64,000 nt of DNA from Clostridiales bacterium (GTDB taxonomy: Bacteria; Bacillota; Clostridia; Christensenellales; CAG-314): assembly GCA_022508345.1 (NCBI GenBank), contig JAFLVK010000001.1, positions 480,371 to 544,370 of the forward strand, read 5' to 3'. A program made the position numbers and the translations under genes. The first letter of the stretch is position 1, and each line of letters opens with the position of its first letter. The notes beneath the pieces were generated by a model. The model was not told the origin of the DNA. It saw nothing but the letters and a program-made list of their open reading frames with translations, and did no database searches. Positions 1 through 8,794 of this stretch are shown here, piece after piece.

Positions 1-1584
1 GTCGTCAATATCCGCAAAGAAACCCAGCGCCTGGATATCTTTAGTGGAAATATTTGTACGGCGTAGCATTTCGTCTACCGTCAGCCCCGCGCCGGTAACA
101 GGCTCGTTTTTACTTTCAAATAGCGGCCCGTACACTTTGGGCGAAACAACGGTGTTAAGCTGCTTTTGTGCGCTTTCAATCTGCTGCTTTTTGCGTAAGA
201 ATTTAGAGTAACGCTGGTCATTTACCAAGCCAATTTCCCGCCCCAAGTCCGTTAGTCGCATGTCCGCGTTGTCCTGACGGAGAATAAGTCGGTGTTCGGC
301 ACGGCTTGTCATCATGCGGTAGGGTTCGACATTTTCCTTGGTTGTTATGTCGTCAATCAATACGCCAATGTAGCTGTTGTCGCGACGTAACGTGAAGTGC
401 GGCTTGCCGTGTACGTAACGCTCAGCGTTGATACCTGCCACAATTCCCTGTCCTGCCGCCTCCTCGTATCCGCTTGTTCCGTTTATCTGCCCTGCAAAAA
501 ACATGCCCGGCAGGTGCTTTGCCATGAGGGTTGCGTCAAGCTGCGTTGCATCAATACAATCGTATTCTATTGCGTAGGCGTCGCGCATGATTTCAACATT
601 TTCAAGCCCCTCAATGCTGCGGTAAATTTGCTCCTGTACGCTTGCCGGCATGGAAGACGAAGCCCCCTGGACGTAGTATTCGCATGTGTCCTCCGACTCA
701 GGCTCCAAAAATATCTGGTGGCGTTCCTTATCTGCAAAACGCACCACTTTGTCCTCAATACTGGGACAGTAACGCGGTCCAACGCCGTTTATTGCACCGT
801 TATATATGGGCGCAAGGTGTTTGTTTTCCAAAATTATTCGCTTGGTTTCCGCTGTTGAATAGGTTAGGTAACAGCTACGCTTTGTTGCAGGGATACTGTC
901 GGTGAGGTATGAGAAAGGACGTACATCCTCTTCGCCGCATTGTTCCACTGTTTTGCGCAGATTGAGCGACGTCAAGCGCACCCTTGCAGGCGTACCCGTC
1001 TTGAAGCGCTTTACCGTAAAGCCCAACTCAACCAAGCTTTGCGACAGGTACCGCGCGTTGGCAAATCCGTTCGGACCGCTTTCTCTAACGCACTGACCCA
1101 CCAATGTTTTGGAATTGAGATACACCCCACAGCACACAACTACGGCTTTGCAAACGTATGCCAAGTCTACTGCTGTTTTGACAATAAAGTTGCCGTCTTG
1201 GGTATGCTGGATGCTTACCGCTTCGCCCTGACGGAGATATAGGTTGGGCGTGCTTTCCAGCGTTTGCTTCATGTGAACGTGGTAGGAGTTTTTGTCTACC
1301 TGAGCGCGCGGAGAGTACACAGCAGGGCCCTTTCCGCGATTGAGCATGCGCATTTGCAGTAGGCTTTTGTCGGCATTTATCGCCATTTCTCCACCCAGGG
1401 CGTCAATTTCTTTCACAATCTGCCCTTTAGCTGTGCCACCGATACTGGGATTGCACGCCAAAAAACCAACCGTGTCAAGGTTGGTGGCAAGTACCATTGT
1501 TTTGCACCCTAGCCTTGCGGAAGCTAACGCAGCTTCGCACCCTGCATGTCCGGCGCCTATTACTATAACGTCGTATTCTTTCAT
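1..1584 (-). CDS. mnmG: tRNA uridine-5-carboxymethylaminomethyl(34) synthesis enzyme MnmG (GidA), C-terminus truncated by window edge
   Basis: Reverse-strand reading from ATG at 1584 gives [50 protein letters not shown]..., the MnmG FAD-binding N-terminus, open to position 1. Not in the ORF track because it has no stop in the window. Confidence 0.97.
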   Translation of the reverse strand, partial: [528 protein letters not shown]

Positions 1585-2882
1585 TATTTTCCTAAGCAAA
1601 ATTTGCTGTATATTCTATTTATAATGTCCTCTTGCGCACTTGTTCCGGTAATTTGCCCCAGCGTTTCCCACGCCTGACGGATACTGCCTGCAACCACGTC
1701 TAGCGTAGCAGTTTTACAGTCGGAAATTGCCTGACTTACCTGCTGCTTTGCCAGCTTCAGGCAGGACAGGTGTCTTTCGTTTGTTATTAGCAAGTCGGAA
1801 TTTTCAATATCCCCTGCGGAAAACATCTCGTACAGACATTCCTTTATTACGTCAACATTGCCGCTTTTTGCCGATACAACCAGGCTGTCCACACAACAGG
1901 GTTGATTTTTGAACAAATCGCATTTGTTGTATATCCTCACCTGAGGACGGATTGTTGAGTACACCGAGCGGTCGGTTGGGTCGTCCGTTACGTGCAACAC
2001 AACATCGGCACTGTCGGCAGCAATTTTGGCACGTTTCACACCCTCTTGCTCAATGACATCTGTCGAGTCGCGCAGTCCTGCAGTGTCCACAAAGTTGAAC
2101 TTGATGTCCTTGTAGTTTACGCTTTCGGTCAATGTGTCACGGGTTGTGCCCTGGATATCCGACACAATTGCGCGGTCGCACCCCAGCAAAGCATTGAGCA
2201 AGCTGGATTTACCGACGTTGGGTTTACCAACAATGGCAACATCAATGCCGTATTTTGCCACTTTGCCCAGTGTGGATGTAGCAATCAGCGCATCCAATTC
2301 GTCGGCGACGTGTTTTAACTGTTGTTCTGCCGTTTCAACTGTCGGTAGCTCTAGGTCCTCTTCCGGATAGTCCAGCGCCACTTCGCAAGCGGAAATTATA
2401 TCCAAAAGTTCGTTTTGCAGTTCAACAACGCGCTTTCCCAGCCTATTTTCCAGCAAATTTGCCCCTGCCTTGGCAGCCGACGCCGTTTCCGCGTCAATCA
2501 TTTCTATTATGCCCTCGGCATTGGTGAGGTTTTGCTTGCCGTTGATAAAAGCACGCTTGCTAAATTCGCCGTTTTGCGCCATAACCGCTCCGTGCGCAAT
2601 GCACTGCTCAATAACTGCCTGCGACACTGCCGTACCGCCATGGCAATGAAATTCCACCGTGTTTTCGCCTGTGTAGGAGTGTGGCGCAGCAAAATACACG
2701 CACATTGCATGTTCGTCAAAGTGCTGTGTTTTGAGTGTGCCCACCCTTAGCATGTTGGGCTGTGTGGGCATTGGCGAAAAGAACTGCTTTGCTATATCTA
2801 TTGCATTGTCGCCGCTCATTCTTACAACGGCAATCGCTGCGCGCCCCCTTGCGGTAGACAGCGCCACTATCGTATTACTCAT
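1584..2882 (-). CDS. mnmE: tRNA modification GTPase MnmE
   Basis: MSNTIVALSTARGRAAIAVVRMSGD..., GKPNVGKSSLLNALL, DTAGLRD, C-terminal CxGK (FCLGK). Start set at 2882 by homology. Stop overlaps the mnmG start. Confidence 0.97.
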   Translation of the reverse strand: MSNTIVALSTARGRAAIAVVRMSGDNAIDIAKQFFSPMPTQPNMLRVGTLKTQHFDEHAMCVYFAAPHSYTGENTVEFHCHGGTAVSQAVIEQCIAHGAVMAQNGEFSKRAFINGKQNLTNAEGIIEMIDAETASAAKAGANLLENRLGKRVVELQNELLDIISACEVALDYPEEDLELPTVETAEQQLKHVADELDALIATSTLGKVAKYGIDVAIVGKPNVGKSSLLNALLGCDRAIVSDIQGTTRDTLTESVNYKDIKFNFVDTAGLRDSTDVIEQEGVKRAKIAADSADVVLHVTDDPTDRSVYSTIRPQVRIYNKCDLFKNQPCCVDSLVVSAKSGNVDVIKECLYEMFSAGDIENSDLLITNERHLSCLKLAKQQVSQAISDCKTATLDVVAGSIRQAWETLGQITGTSAQEDIINRIYSKFCLGK

Positions 2883-2918
2883 ATTAACATTGTACCACAC
2901 ACCTCGCCGGTGGGGCAA
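2883..2918 (-). promoter_or_regulatory. mnmE promoter, predicted leaderless
   Basis: Minus strand: TTGCCC (2918-2913), 18 nt, TACAAT (2894-2889) preceded by TGTGG, then 6 nt to the ATG; no SD. Confidence 0.6.
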
Positions 2919-3000
2919 GTAAAAAAGTAATCTATCCACATCGCAATGTTTAACCGAAAATATGTACAACAAACACATAACGTAAACTGAAGACGAGAGT

Positions 3001-3055
3001 ATTCCGAAAAAGTGAATCTCGAAGAGGGAGCGCAGCGGGGAATCTTTTTCGGAAT
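3001..3055. repeat. Palindromic dispersed element, copy 1
   Basis: ATTCCGAAAAAG...CTTTTTCGGAAT inverted arms around GAATCTCGAAGAGGGAGCGCAGCGGGGAAT; near-identical copy at 59466-59521. Confidence 0.85.
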
Positions 3056-3093
3056 ACCCGTGTTATTTTGTTTCACAATGTTTCACTTTATTG

Positions 3094-3122
3094 TTGAAAA
3101 AGTTTTTGTTTTGTGGTATGAT
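3094..3122 (+). promoter_or_regulatory. parA promoter
   Basis: TTGAAA (3094-3099), 17 nt, TATGAT (3117-3122) with extended TGTGG. Confidence 0.6.
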
Positions 3123-3185
3123 AGAATCAACCAAGTTTGCTCACACAGGTTGTGGGCAAGTACTAAATTTACTACGGAGAAAGCT

Positions 3186-3953
3186 ATGGGAAAAATTATT
3201 GCTTTTTCAAATCAAAAAGGCGGAGTAGGCAAGACCACCACTGCGATAAATCTTGCGGCATATGTTGCATTAGCCGGCAAAAAGGTGCTGATTGTGGATT
3301 TCGATCCGCAGGGTAACGCAACCAGCGGTTACGGCGTGGAAAAGAACCGCCTGGAGTCCACAAGCTATGATGTTTTGATGGGCGACAGCGAGGCTCAGGA
3401 AGTAATACTTCCCACCATGATTGAGAACCTTTGGATAATGCCAAGCAACAGCGACCTTGCAGGTGCAGAGGTTGACCTTGTTGCAGCTCATGCACGGGAA
3501 AGCGCCTTAAAGCGTGCACTTGCGCCCATTAAAGACAGTTACGATTACATTTTTATCGATTGTCCTCCCAGCCTTGGATTGCTCACACTCAACGCATTGG
3601 TTGCAAGTGACAGCGTGCTGATTCCCATTCAAAGCGAATTTTTTGCCCTTGAAGGTGTGACACAGTTGATGTACACAATCAACATTGTCAAGCAACGTCT
3701 CAATCCGCAACTTACGATAAACGGAGTTGTTTTGACCATGTACGATATGCGCACAGTGCTGTCCAAGCAGGTTACTTCGGAAATTTACAAGTACTTCAGC
3801 GACAAGATTTACACTGTTCCTGTACCGCGCAACATCAAGCTTGTTGAGTCGCCCAGCTTTGGCGTTCCCATTGCGATACATGCACCGCGCTCAAATGGCG
3901 CATTGGCATATCAGGCGCTAGCTAAACAATTTATTGGAAGAGAGGAGAAATAG
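3186..3953 (+). CDS. parA: Chromosome partitioning ATPase ParA/Soj
   Basis: MGKIIAFSNQKGGVGKTTTAINLAAYVA..., deviant Walker A KGGVGKTT; start chosen at 3186 after SD ACGGAGA. Confidence 0.96.
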   Translation: MGKIIAFSNQKGGVGKTTTAINLAAYVALAGKKVLIVDFDPQGNATSGYGVEKNRLESTSYDVLMGDSEAQEVILPTMIENLWIMPSNSDLAGAEVDLVAAHARESALKRALAPIKDSYDYIFIDCPPSLGLLTLNALVASDSVLIPIQSEFFALEGVTQLMYTINIVKQRLNPQLTINGVVLTMYDMRTVLSKQVTSEIYKYFSDKIYTVPVPRNIKLVESPSFGVPIAIHAPRSNGALAYQALAKQFIGREEK

Positions 3954-3956
3954 CAA

Positions 3957-4886
3957 ATGGCAAACAAAGGATTAGGTAGAGGCTTCGCCTCCTTGATGGG
4001 ACTAAACGAAATAGAAAACATCACCAAGCCGCAACAACAGCAACCTCAAGCGGAATCCCCCGTGGAGCGCACCGAGAGTGACAATGTTGTGATGATTTCG
4101 CTGTTGGATATTGATCCTAACTACGAGCAACCGCGCAAAACCTTTGACGAAGACGCACTGAAAGAACTTGCCGACAGTATTCGCGTACATGGAGTAATTC
4201 AACCTATTGTCGTTACGCCCATTGGCAAGCGCTTTATGATTATTGCAGGTGAACGCCGTTTCCGCGCAAGCAAGCTTGCCGGCAAAGAGGATATCCCTGC
4301 CATTGTTCGTCACTACACTCCGCAACAGATAAAGGAAATCAGCCTGATTGAAAATTTGCAACGTGAGGACTTGTCTCCGATTGAGGCAGCGCGCGCAATC
4401 AAGGTTTTGATGACGGAATTTAACATGACGCAGGAAGTTGCTGCAGACCGAATTGGCAAGAGCAGGTCCGCCATTGCAAACACACTACGTCTGTTGACAT
4501 TGAATGACGACGTTATCGCATTGATTGAAAAGGGACGTTTGTCTGCAGGTCATGCAAGAACATTGGTCGTTGTACCCAGCGAACATCAATACAAGCTTGC
4601 GCTCAAAGGTTGTGACAACCAATTGACCGTAAGAGAAATGGAAAAGATGGTACGCGAGTTCCTGAACCCCAAGCCGGAAAAGCAAAAACCCACAATTGAG
4701 GACAGCAAAGAGCTTGTTAGCTTAGTTTCCAACATGCAACGTGCCTTTGCAACCAAGGTGTCTGCTATCGGCAACGGAAGAAAGGGGCGAATTTACATCG
4801 ACTACTTTACTTCCGACGATCTTGACCGTATTTGCTCACTTGTTGAAGATTGGATGAGCGACAAATTCCGCAAGGAAGAGGAATAA
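3957..4886 (+). CDS. parB: Chromosome partitioning protein ParB/Spo0J
   Basis: KGLGRGFASLMG N-terminus, QPRKTFDEDALKELADSI, AGERRFRASKLAG, ENLQREDLSPIEAARA ParB/Srx motifs. Confidence 0.96.
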   Translation: MANKGLGRGFASLMGLNEIENITKPQQQQPQAESPVERTESDNVVMISLLDIDPNYEQPRKTFDEDALKELADSIRVHGVIQPIVVTPIGKRFMIIAGERRFRASKLAGKEDIPAIVRHYTPQQIKEISLIENLQREDLSPIEAARAIKVLMTEFNMTQEVAADRIGKSRSAIANTLRLLTLNDDVIALIEKGRLSAGHARTLVVVPSEHQYKLALKGCDNQLTVREMEKMVREFLNPKPEKQKPTIEDSKELVSLVSNMQRAFATKVSAIGNGRKGRIYIDYFTSDDLDRICSLVEDWMSDKFRKEEE

Positions 4887-4905
4887 AACGAAAAATTTAC
4901 ATTTT

Positions 4906-4935
4906 AAGGAGCTTGCAACACCAAGCTCCTTTTTT
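4906..4935 (+). terminator. Rho-independent terminator after parB
   Basis: AAGGAGCTTG-CAACAC-CAAGCTCCTTTTTT. Confidence 0.85.
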
Positions 4936-5115
4936 AATGCAATTTATAAAAATAAATTTTACTGTGTAGATTTGAAATAATTTATGAATGCAAGTAAATT
5001 ACATATTTACAAAATATAGGTTATTGCCAAAATACACGTTACGAAATATCATAATAAAAAATAATCTTTTTCGATTTCTAGATTTTATTGAAAGTTCACA
5101 ATTTTCACAAAATTC

Positions 5116-5131
5116 TGTTTCATATGAAACA
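5116..5131. promoter_or_regulatory. parS-like palindrome (variant)
   Basis: TGTTTCATATGAAACA, perfect palindrome differing from parS in the central CATATG. Confidence 0.5.
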
Positions 5132-6158
5132 ACAAGAAATATATCAAACATATAACAAAAATAGCGGATAATTATGTTATAAAACCTGGTTGAAATAGCC
5201 ATTTTAACAGAATTTTGAAAATATTTTCAAAAAAATTTCGACCATTTTACACTTCATTCTGAGTTTTATAAATGATATTTTATACAAGCATGTTCATTTT
5301 TATATCAAAAGTGAATTTATGTTCTCTTTTAATATAATGAACATTGTTCGCGTATAATTTCATCCACTACTGCTGCCTCATGTCCATTGCTGCTATGTCA
5401 TGAGCTTAATACGGTAGCTTAAATCACCTTGCCGAGGCATTTTTTTTATATATTGGGTCGCTTTACTACTATCGGTATCAACTCTAGTACATTGTAATAT
5501 GGTTATTTTCCCAGTAGATTTAATATGCAGGAACTAGCTATATATGGACTAATAAAGACCGTGGATTAGATGGTCGGTCCAGTCACCAGGCTTAACAAAT
5601 GCTTCGCGAAGCAGCCGTAAAGTCTGATAATTTCACCCGTTGCATGGTTAAAATTGATGTAGCTACTTATTTTGCCGGAGTTTTTGCTCTATTTCGCGGC
5701 ATTTGACCTATAAAGCATAGCAACATGTTCATAAAAATACTTCACGCACGTAGTAAATTGCCCGTTATTAAACACGTTCAACGATTTATTTTTATAGCTG
5801 TATTTATTGCATTATAACTGTTCATGTAACGTATTTAGGTCGTTGCAGATAGTTAGTTTATAGTAAATAATCATATTAAACAGCATATTTATATGATTTT
5901 TATTTAAATTACGGGATATAACCTACGTTCTGACTTATATATTTGTTAATGCGAGCATGCACAAAATCGCTACAGATCTTAGAATGTTTACCAAAAACAA
6001 GAAGCAACTTGTGTATATGACATATGTTATTGTTCCAAGGGAATAAAAGGTTATTATGCTTTGTATTGGTACTATTTCAATATATTTTAGTATAAATATT
6101 GATTTAAGGGGCAATTAAATACCTTATTATTTATTATGGATAAACATATTTATTGGGA

Positions 6159-6174
6159 TGTTTCACGTGAAACT
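6159..6174. promoter_or_regulatory. parS: parS site 1
   Basis: TGTTTCACGTGAAACT, 15/16 match to TGTTTCACGTGAAACA. Confidence 0.93.
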
Positions 6175-6621
6175 TAAATACAGTTTTTAGTTCAATATAA
6201 TCAAGGACCACTTAAACTAGGGGTAAAATCATTAAAAATAAGCCATTTTTGGCTTGAAAATCGCATGGTGCAAGCTAAAAATGCCCATTTTGGGCAAGTA
6301 GTTAGCATAGTTACTATTTAAAACGTCTATATGTTAACAATCTAAATACCTGTATATTCACTGAATAAATATTTATATATATTAACACAATAAACGCTGA
6401 CGCTTATGCATGAGTTGTTTTACGCTAAATAGCAATTATAACAGTAATCTCCCGATTTAAGCGTTATTTGAAAATAATTGCTAGTTAGGCAAGTGTTTAT
6501 TTAAAAACTATTAAGACTTATTTGCAAGCAATTATATTATTTAATTAAAAACAATTCTAAAGCTTGAAATATGGCGGCACTGTAAAGAAATAAGCCGCAA
6601 ACACTATGCGTATAGGTAGTT

Positions 6622-6637
6622 TGTTTCACGTGAAACA
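6622..6637. promoter_or_regulatory. parS: parS site 2
   Basis: TGTTTCACGTGAAACA, exact consensus. Confidence 0.96.
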
Positions 6638-6773
6638 ATTTATTTGCCTGTATTAGCTGATTTAAAGCCATATGCGTATATTCGTAGGAAACAGCTTTTA
6701 TAAGATATTGCTGGGTTTATAAAGTTTATAGCAATATGTTTACGCATACAGTGCATTATCATAATTCGACAAA

Positions 6774-6789
6774 TGTTTCACGTGAAACA
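6774..6789. promoter_or_regulatory. parS: parS site 3
   Basis: TGTTTCACGTGAAACA, exact consensus. Confidence 0.96.
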
Positions 6790-6971
6790 CTTGATGTAAA
6801 AGATAAACGCTATGTGAATATCAGCATATTTAATTACTAGAACTGTATTTGGCACATACCGCATATATAATTGAGATATTTGTATTGATATATGCGTACG
6901 CAGAAATTGTTTCTAGCGTATATCTGTCTAAACGGCAATTAAGGGTATAAATATATAAGCAGGCGTATATG

Positions 6972-6987
6972 TGTTTCACGTGAAACG
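6972..6987. promoter_or_regulatory. parS: parS site 4
   Basis: TGTTTCACGTGAAACG, 15/16 match. Confidence 0.93.
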
Positions 6988-7048
6988 GTAATGAATGTCT
7001 ATTTGAGTAAAATAGGCTATAAAACAGGTAAAAAGAGCAAAAAAATAA

Positions 7049-7077
7049 CCTGCGTCATTACGACGCAGGCTTTTTTT
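7049..7077. terminator. Terminator, T-rich on both sides
   Basis: CCTGCGTC-ATTAC-GACGCAGG followed by CTTTTTTT; A-run upstream makes it usable by the minus-strand cvpA-like gene. Confidence 0.8.
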
Positions 7078-7085
7078 ATGATTGT

Positions 7086-7823
7086 TTACAATGCATTTAC
7101 TAGTGGCATAGCCAGCAAGGTTGAGAAGAATGAACCTAATACGTTGGTGTCATGTGCCAGCTTGAGAAGTGATGCAGATCTTATCCATTCCGCAAAGGTG
7201 GGTTCGATGCCGGGGAAGAACTGAACAACAACAATTTCGCCAACAGTAAGGATGATGCCAACTACGATAAGGTATGTCCAAACTAACGACCAAGCGATAC
7301 CCAAGATTCTGTCGATAGATTTGAATACAACTACTTGAGTTATCTTGCAAAGCAGATACTTTACGCCAAACAGGAAGTACTTTATGATAAGGTAGAATAC
7401 CAACCACATTGAGAACTCCATAACGACGTTTACGATGGTTCTTCCGAAGAATGCACCGAATGTCATTACCTCAGCCCCTTCCAAAGTTGTTTCCATGCGG
7501 GCAAGTATTCTTTCTGCCGATCCCGAGAAGATGCGCAGATAGTTGTCGGCGATGGCTTCCTGGAAGCTGTCAATGTCGGTTACGGGGCGTGAATAGAACT
7601 CATCCGAGAACCAGCCTGTTGCCTTGTCTACGAAGCCGTTGAGTATTCCGGTGTTGAAGATTATCGGATAGATAATCATTACCAGAATAATTGCTCCTAG
7701 TATTGCAACTATGCCAACCAGCGGCTTGGAGAATTGTCTGCAAAAGCCGACAGCCAATCCGACGATAGCGGCGATAGCGATAACTAGACCTATGCCTAAG
7801 TTAATAATTACACCTAAAGTCAT
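7086..7823 (-). CDS. CvpA-family membrane protein
   Basis: Several TM helices; pattern of CvpA/colicin V production family (LGIGLVIAIAAIVGLAVGFCRQFSKPL...); SD AAGGAGG. Confidence 0.7.
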   Translation of the reverse strand: MTLGVIINLGIGLVIAIAAIVGLAVGFCRQFSKPLVGIVAILGAIILVMIIYPIIFNTGILNGFVDKATGWFSDEFYSRPVTDIDSFQEAIADNYLRIFSGSAERILARMETTLEGAEVMTFGAFFGRTIVNVVMEFSMWLVFYLIIKYFLFGVKYLLCKITQVVVFKSIDRILGIAWSLVWTYLIVVGIILTVGEIVVVQFFPGIEPTFAEWIRSASLLKLAHDTNVLGSFFSTLLAMPLVNAL

Positions 7824-8057
7824 AATACCTCCTTAAAAATGAACGATGTTCGCGTTTGATTTTCGCGACAATTTTATTTGCTGTCTATTATCATACCATA
7901 TATTATGCTAAAAATAAAGTATTTTCTAGAATTTCTTAGCATTGTGAGATATTCGACAAAAACAGTCAAAACCAAGTAGATATTGGAGCAAAAACGTAAA
8001 TAAACAGCTTGCGCATTGGCAAAACTTAGCAACACGTAAATTTAAAGGAGAACGTCA

Positions 8058-8579
8058 ATGTTAGAAGCAAGTATTTACAACCCTCAAGACAAGCAGAAAA
8101 TGGCGGAAGAGCTAAAGATCAAAACAAGAAACAGCCAGACGGTGTATATGTGTATAGGCACGGAAAAAGTGTTTTCCGACAGCCTTGGTCCGCGTGTGGG
8201 ATCGCTGCTGAACGAAAACATGCTTTTCCCCGCGTTTGTGTACGGGCTGTGCGAGCAAAACATCACTGCTGAAAATTTGCTGTACAGCTACAACTTTATA
8301 AAAGCGCTGCACCCCGACAGTACAATCGTGGTAATTGACGCTGCCGTGGGCACAACCGACCAAATAGGTAAAATACAGCTGTGTGACGGCGGTATACTGC
8401 CTGGCGCTGCTACCAACAAGAATTTACCGTCGGTGGGAGATGTCGGCATAATTGGCATAGTTGCCGAAAAGGGCATGAACGACTTCTACACCCTCAACAG
8501 CTCCAAGGATAGGCTTGTTGGGCAGATAGCGCAGTTTATTGCCGATGTCATTCTTGTGGCGACAAAATCAGTCTCCTAA
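8058..8579 (+). CDS. yyaC: DUF1256 / YyaC-like spore protease
   Basis: VYMCIGTEKVFSDSLGPRVGSLL, IVVIDAAVGTTDQIGKIQLCDGGILPGAATNKNLPSVGDVGI typical of YyaC; yyaC neighbours parAB in Bacillus. Confidence 0.88.
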   Translation: MLEASIYNPQDKQKMAEELKIKTRNSQTVYMCIGTEKVFSDSLGPRVGSLLNENMLFPAFVYGLCEQNITAENLLYSYNFIKALHPDSTIVVIDAAVGTTDQIGKIQLCDGGILPGAATNKNLPSVGDVGIIGIVAEKGMNDFYTLNSSKDRLVGQIAQFIADVILVATKSVS

Positions 8580-8678
8580 TGCAGTTATTTTTAAGAATTG
8601 TTAAAGGATAAATTTATAAAATATATATACAATATATATTGTACGAAGCTGTAATATGGTTGCGCCGTCGGCGAGGCG

Positions 8679-8708
8679 TTGACAGTACGGGACTATTTGT
8701 GGTACAAT
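8679..8708 (+). promoter_or_regulatory. ftsH promoter
   Basis: TTGACA (8679-8684), 18 nt, TACAAT (8703-8708). Confidence 0.7.
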
Positions 8709-8794
8709 GCATTTGTAAAAATTTACGTTATTTCAACAATTCTTAAAACATACGAAAACACGCGTGGCTTAGCCCACGCCTAAAGGAGAATATT

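Noticed and set aside
4999-5202. 67-aa minus-strand ORF in the AT-rich tract
   Set aside because: Low-complexity F/Y/I/N composition expected from AT-rich DNA and it contains the parS-like palindrome.
4936-7048. Calling the AT-rich tract oriC
   Set aside because: No convincing TTATCCACA DnaA-box cluster seen by eye and dnaA is not in the window; kept only as a parS region.
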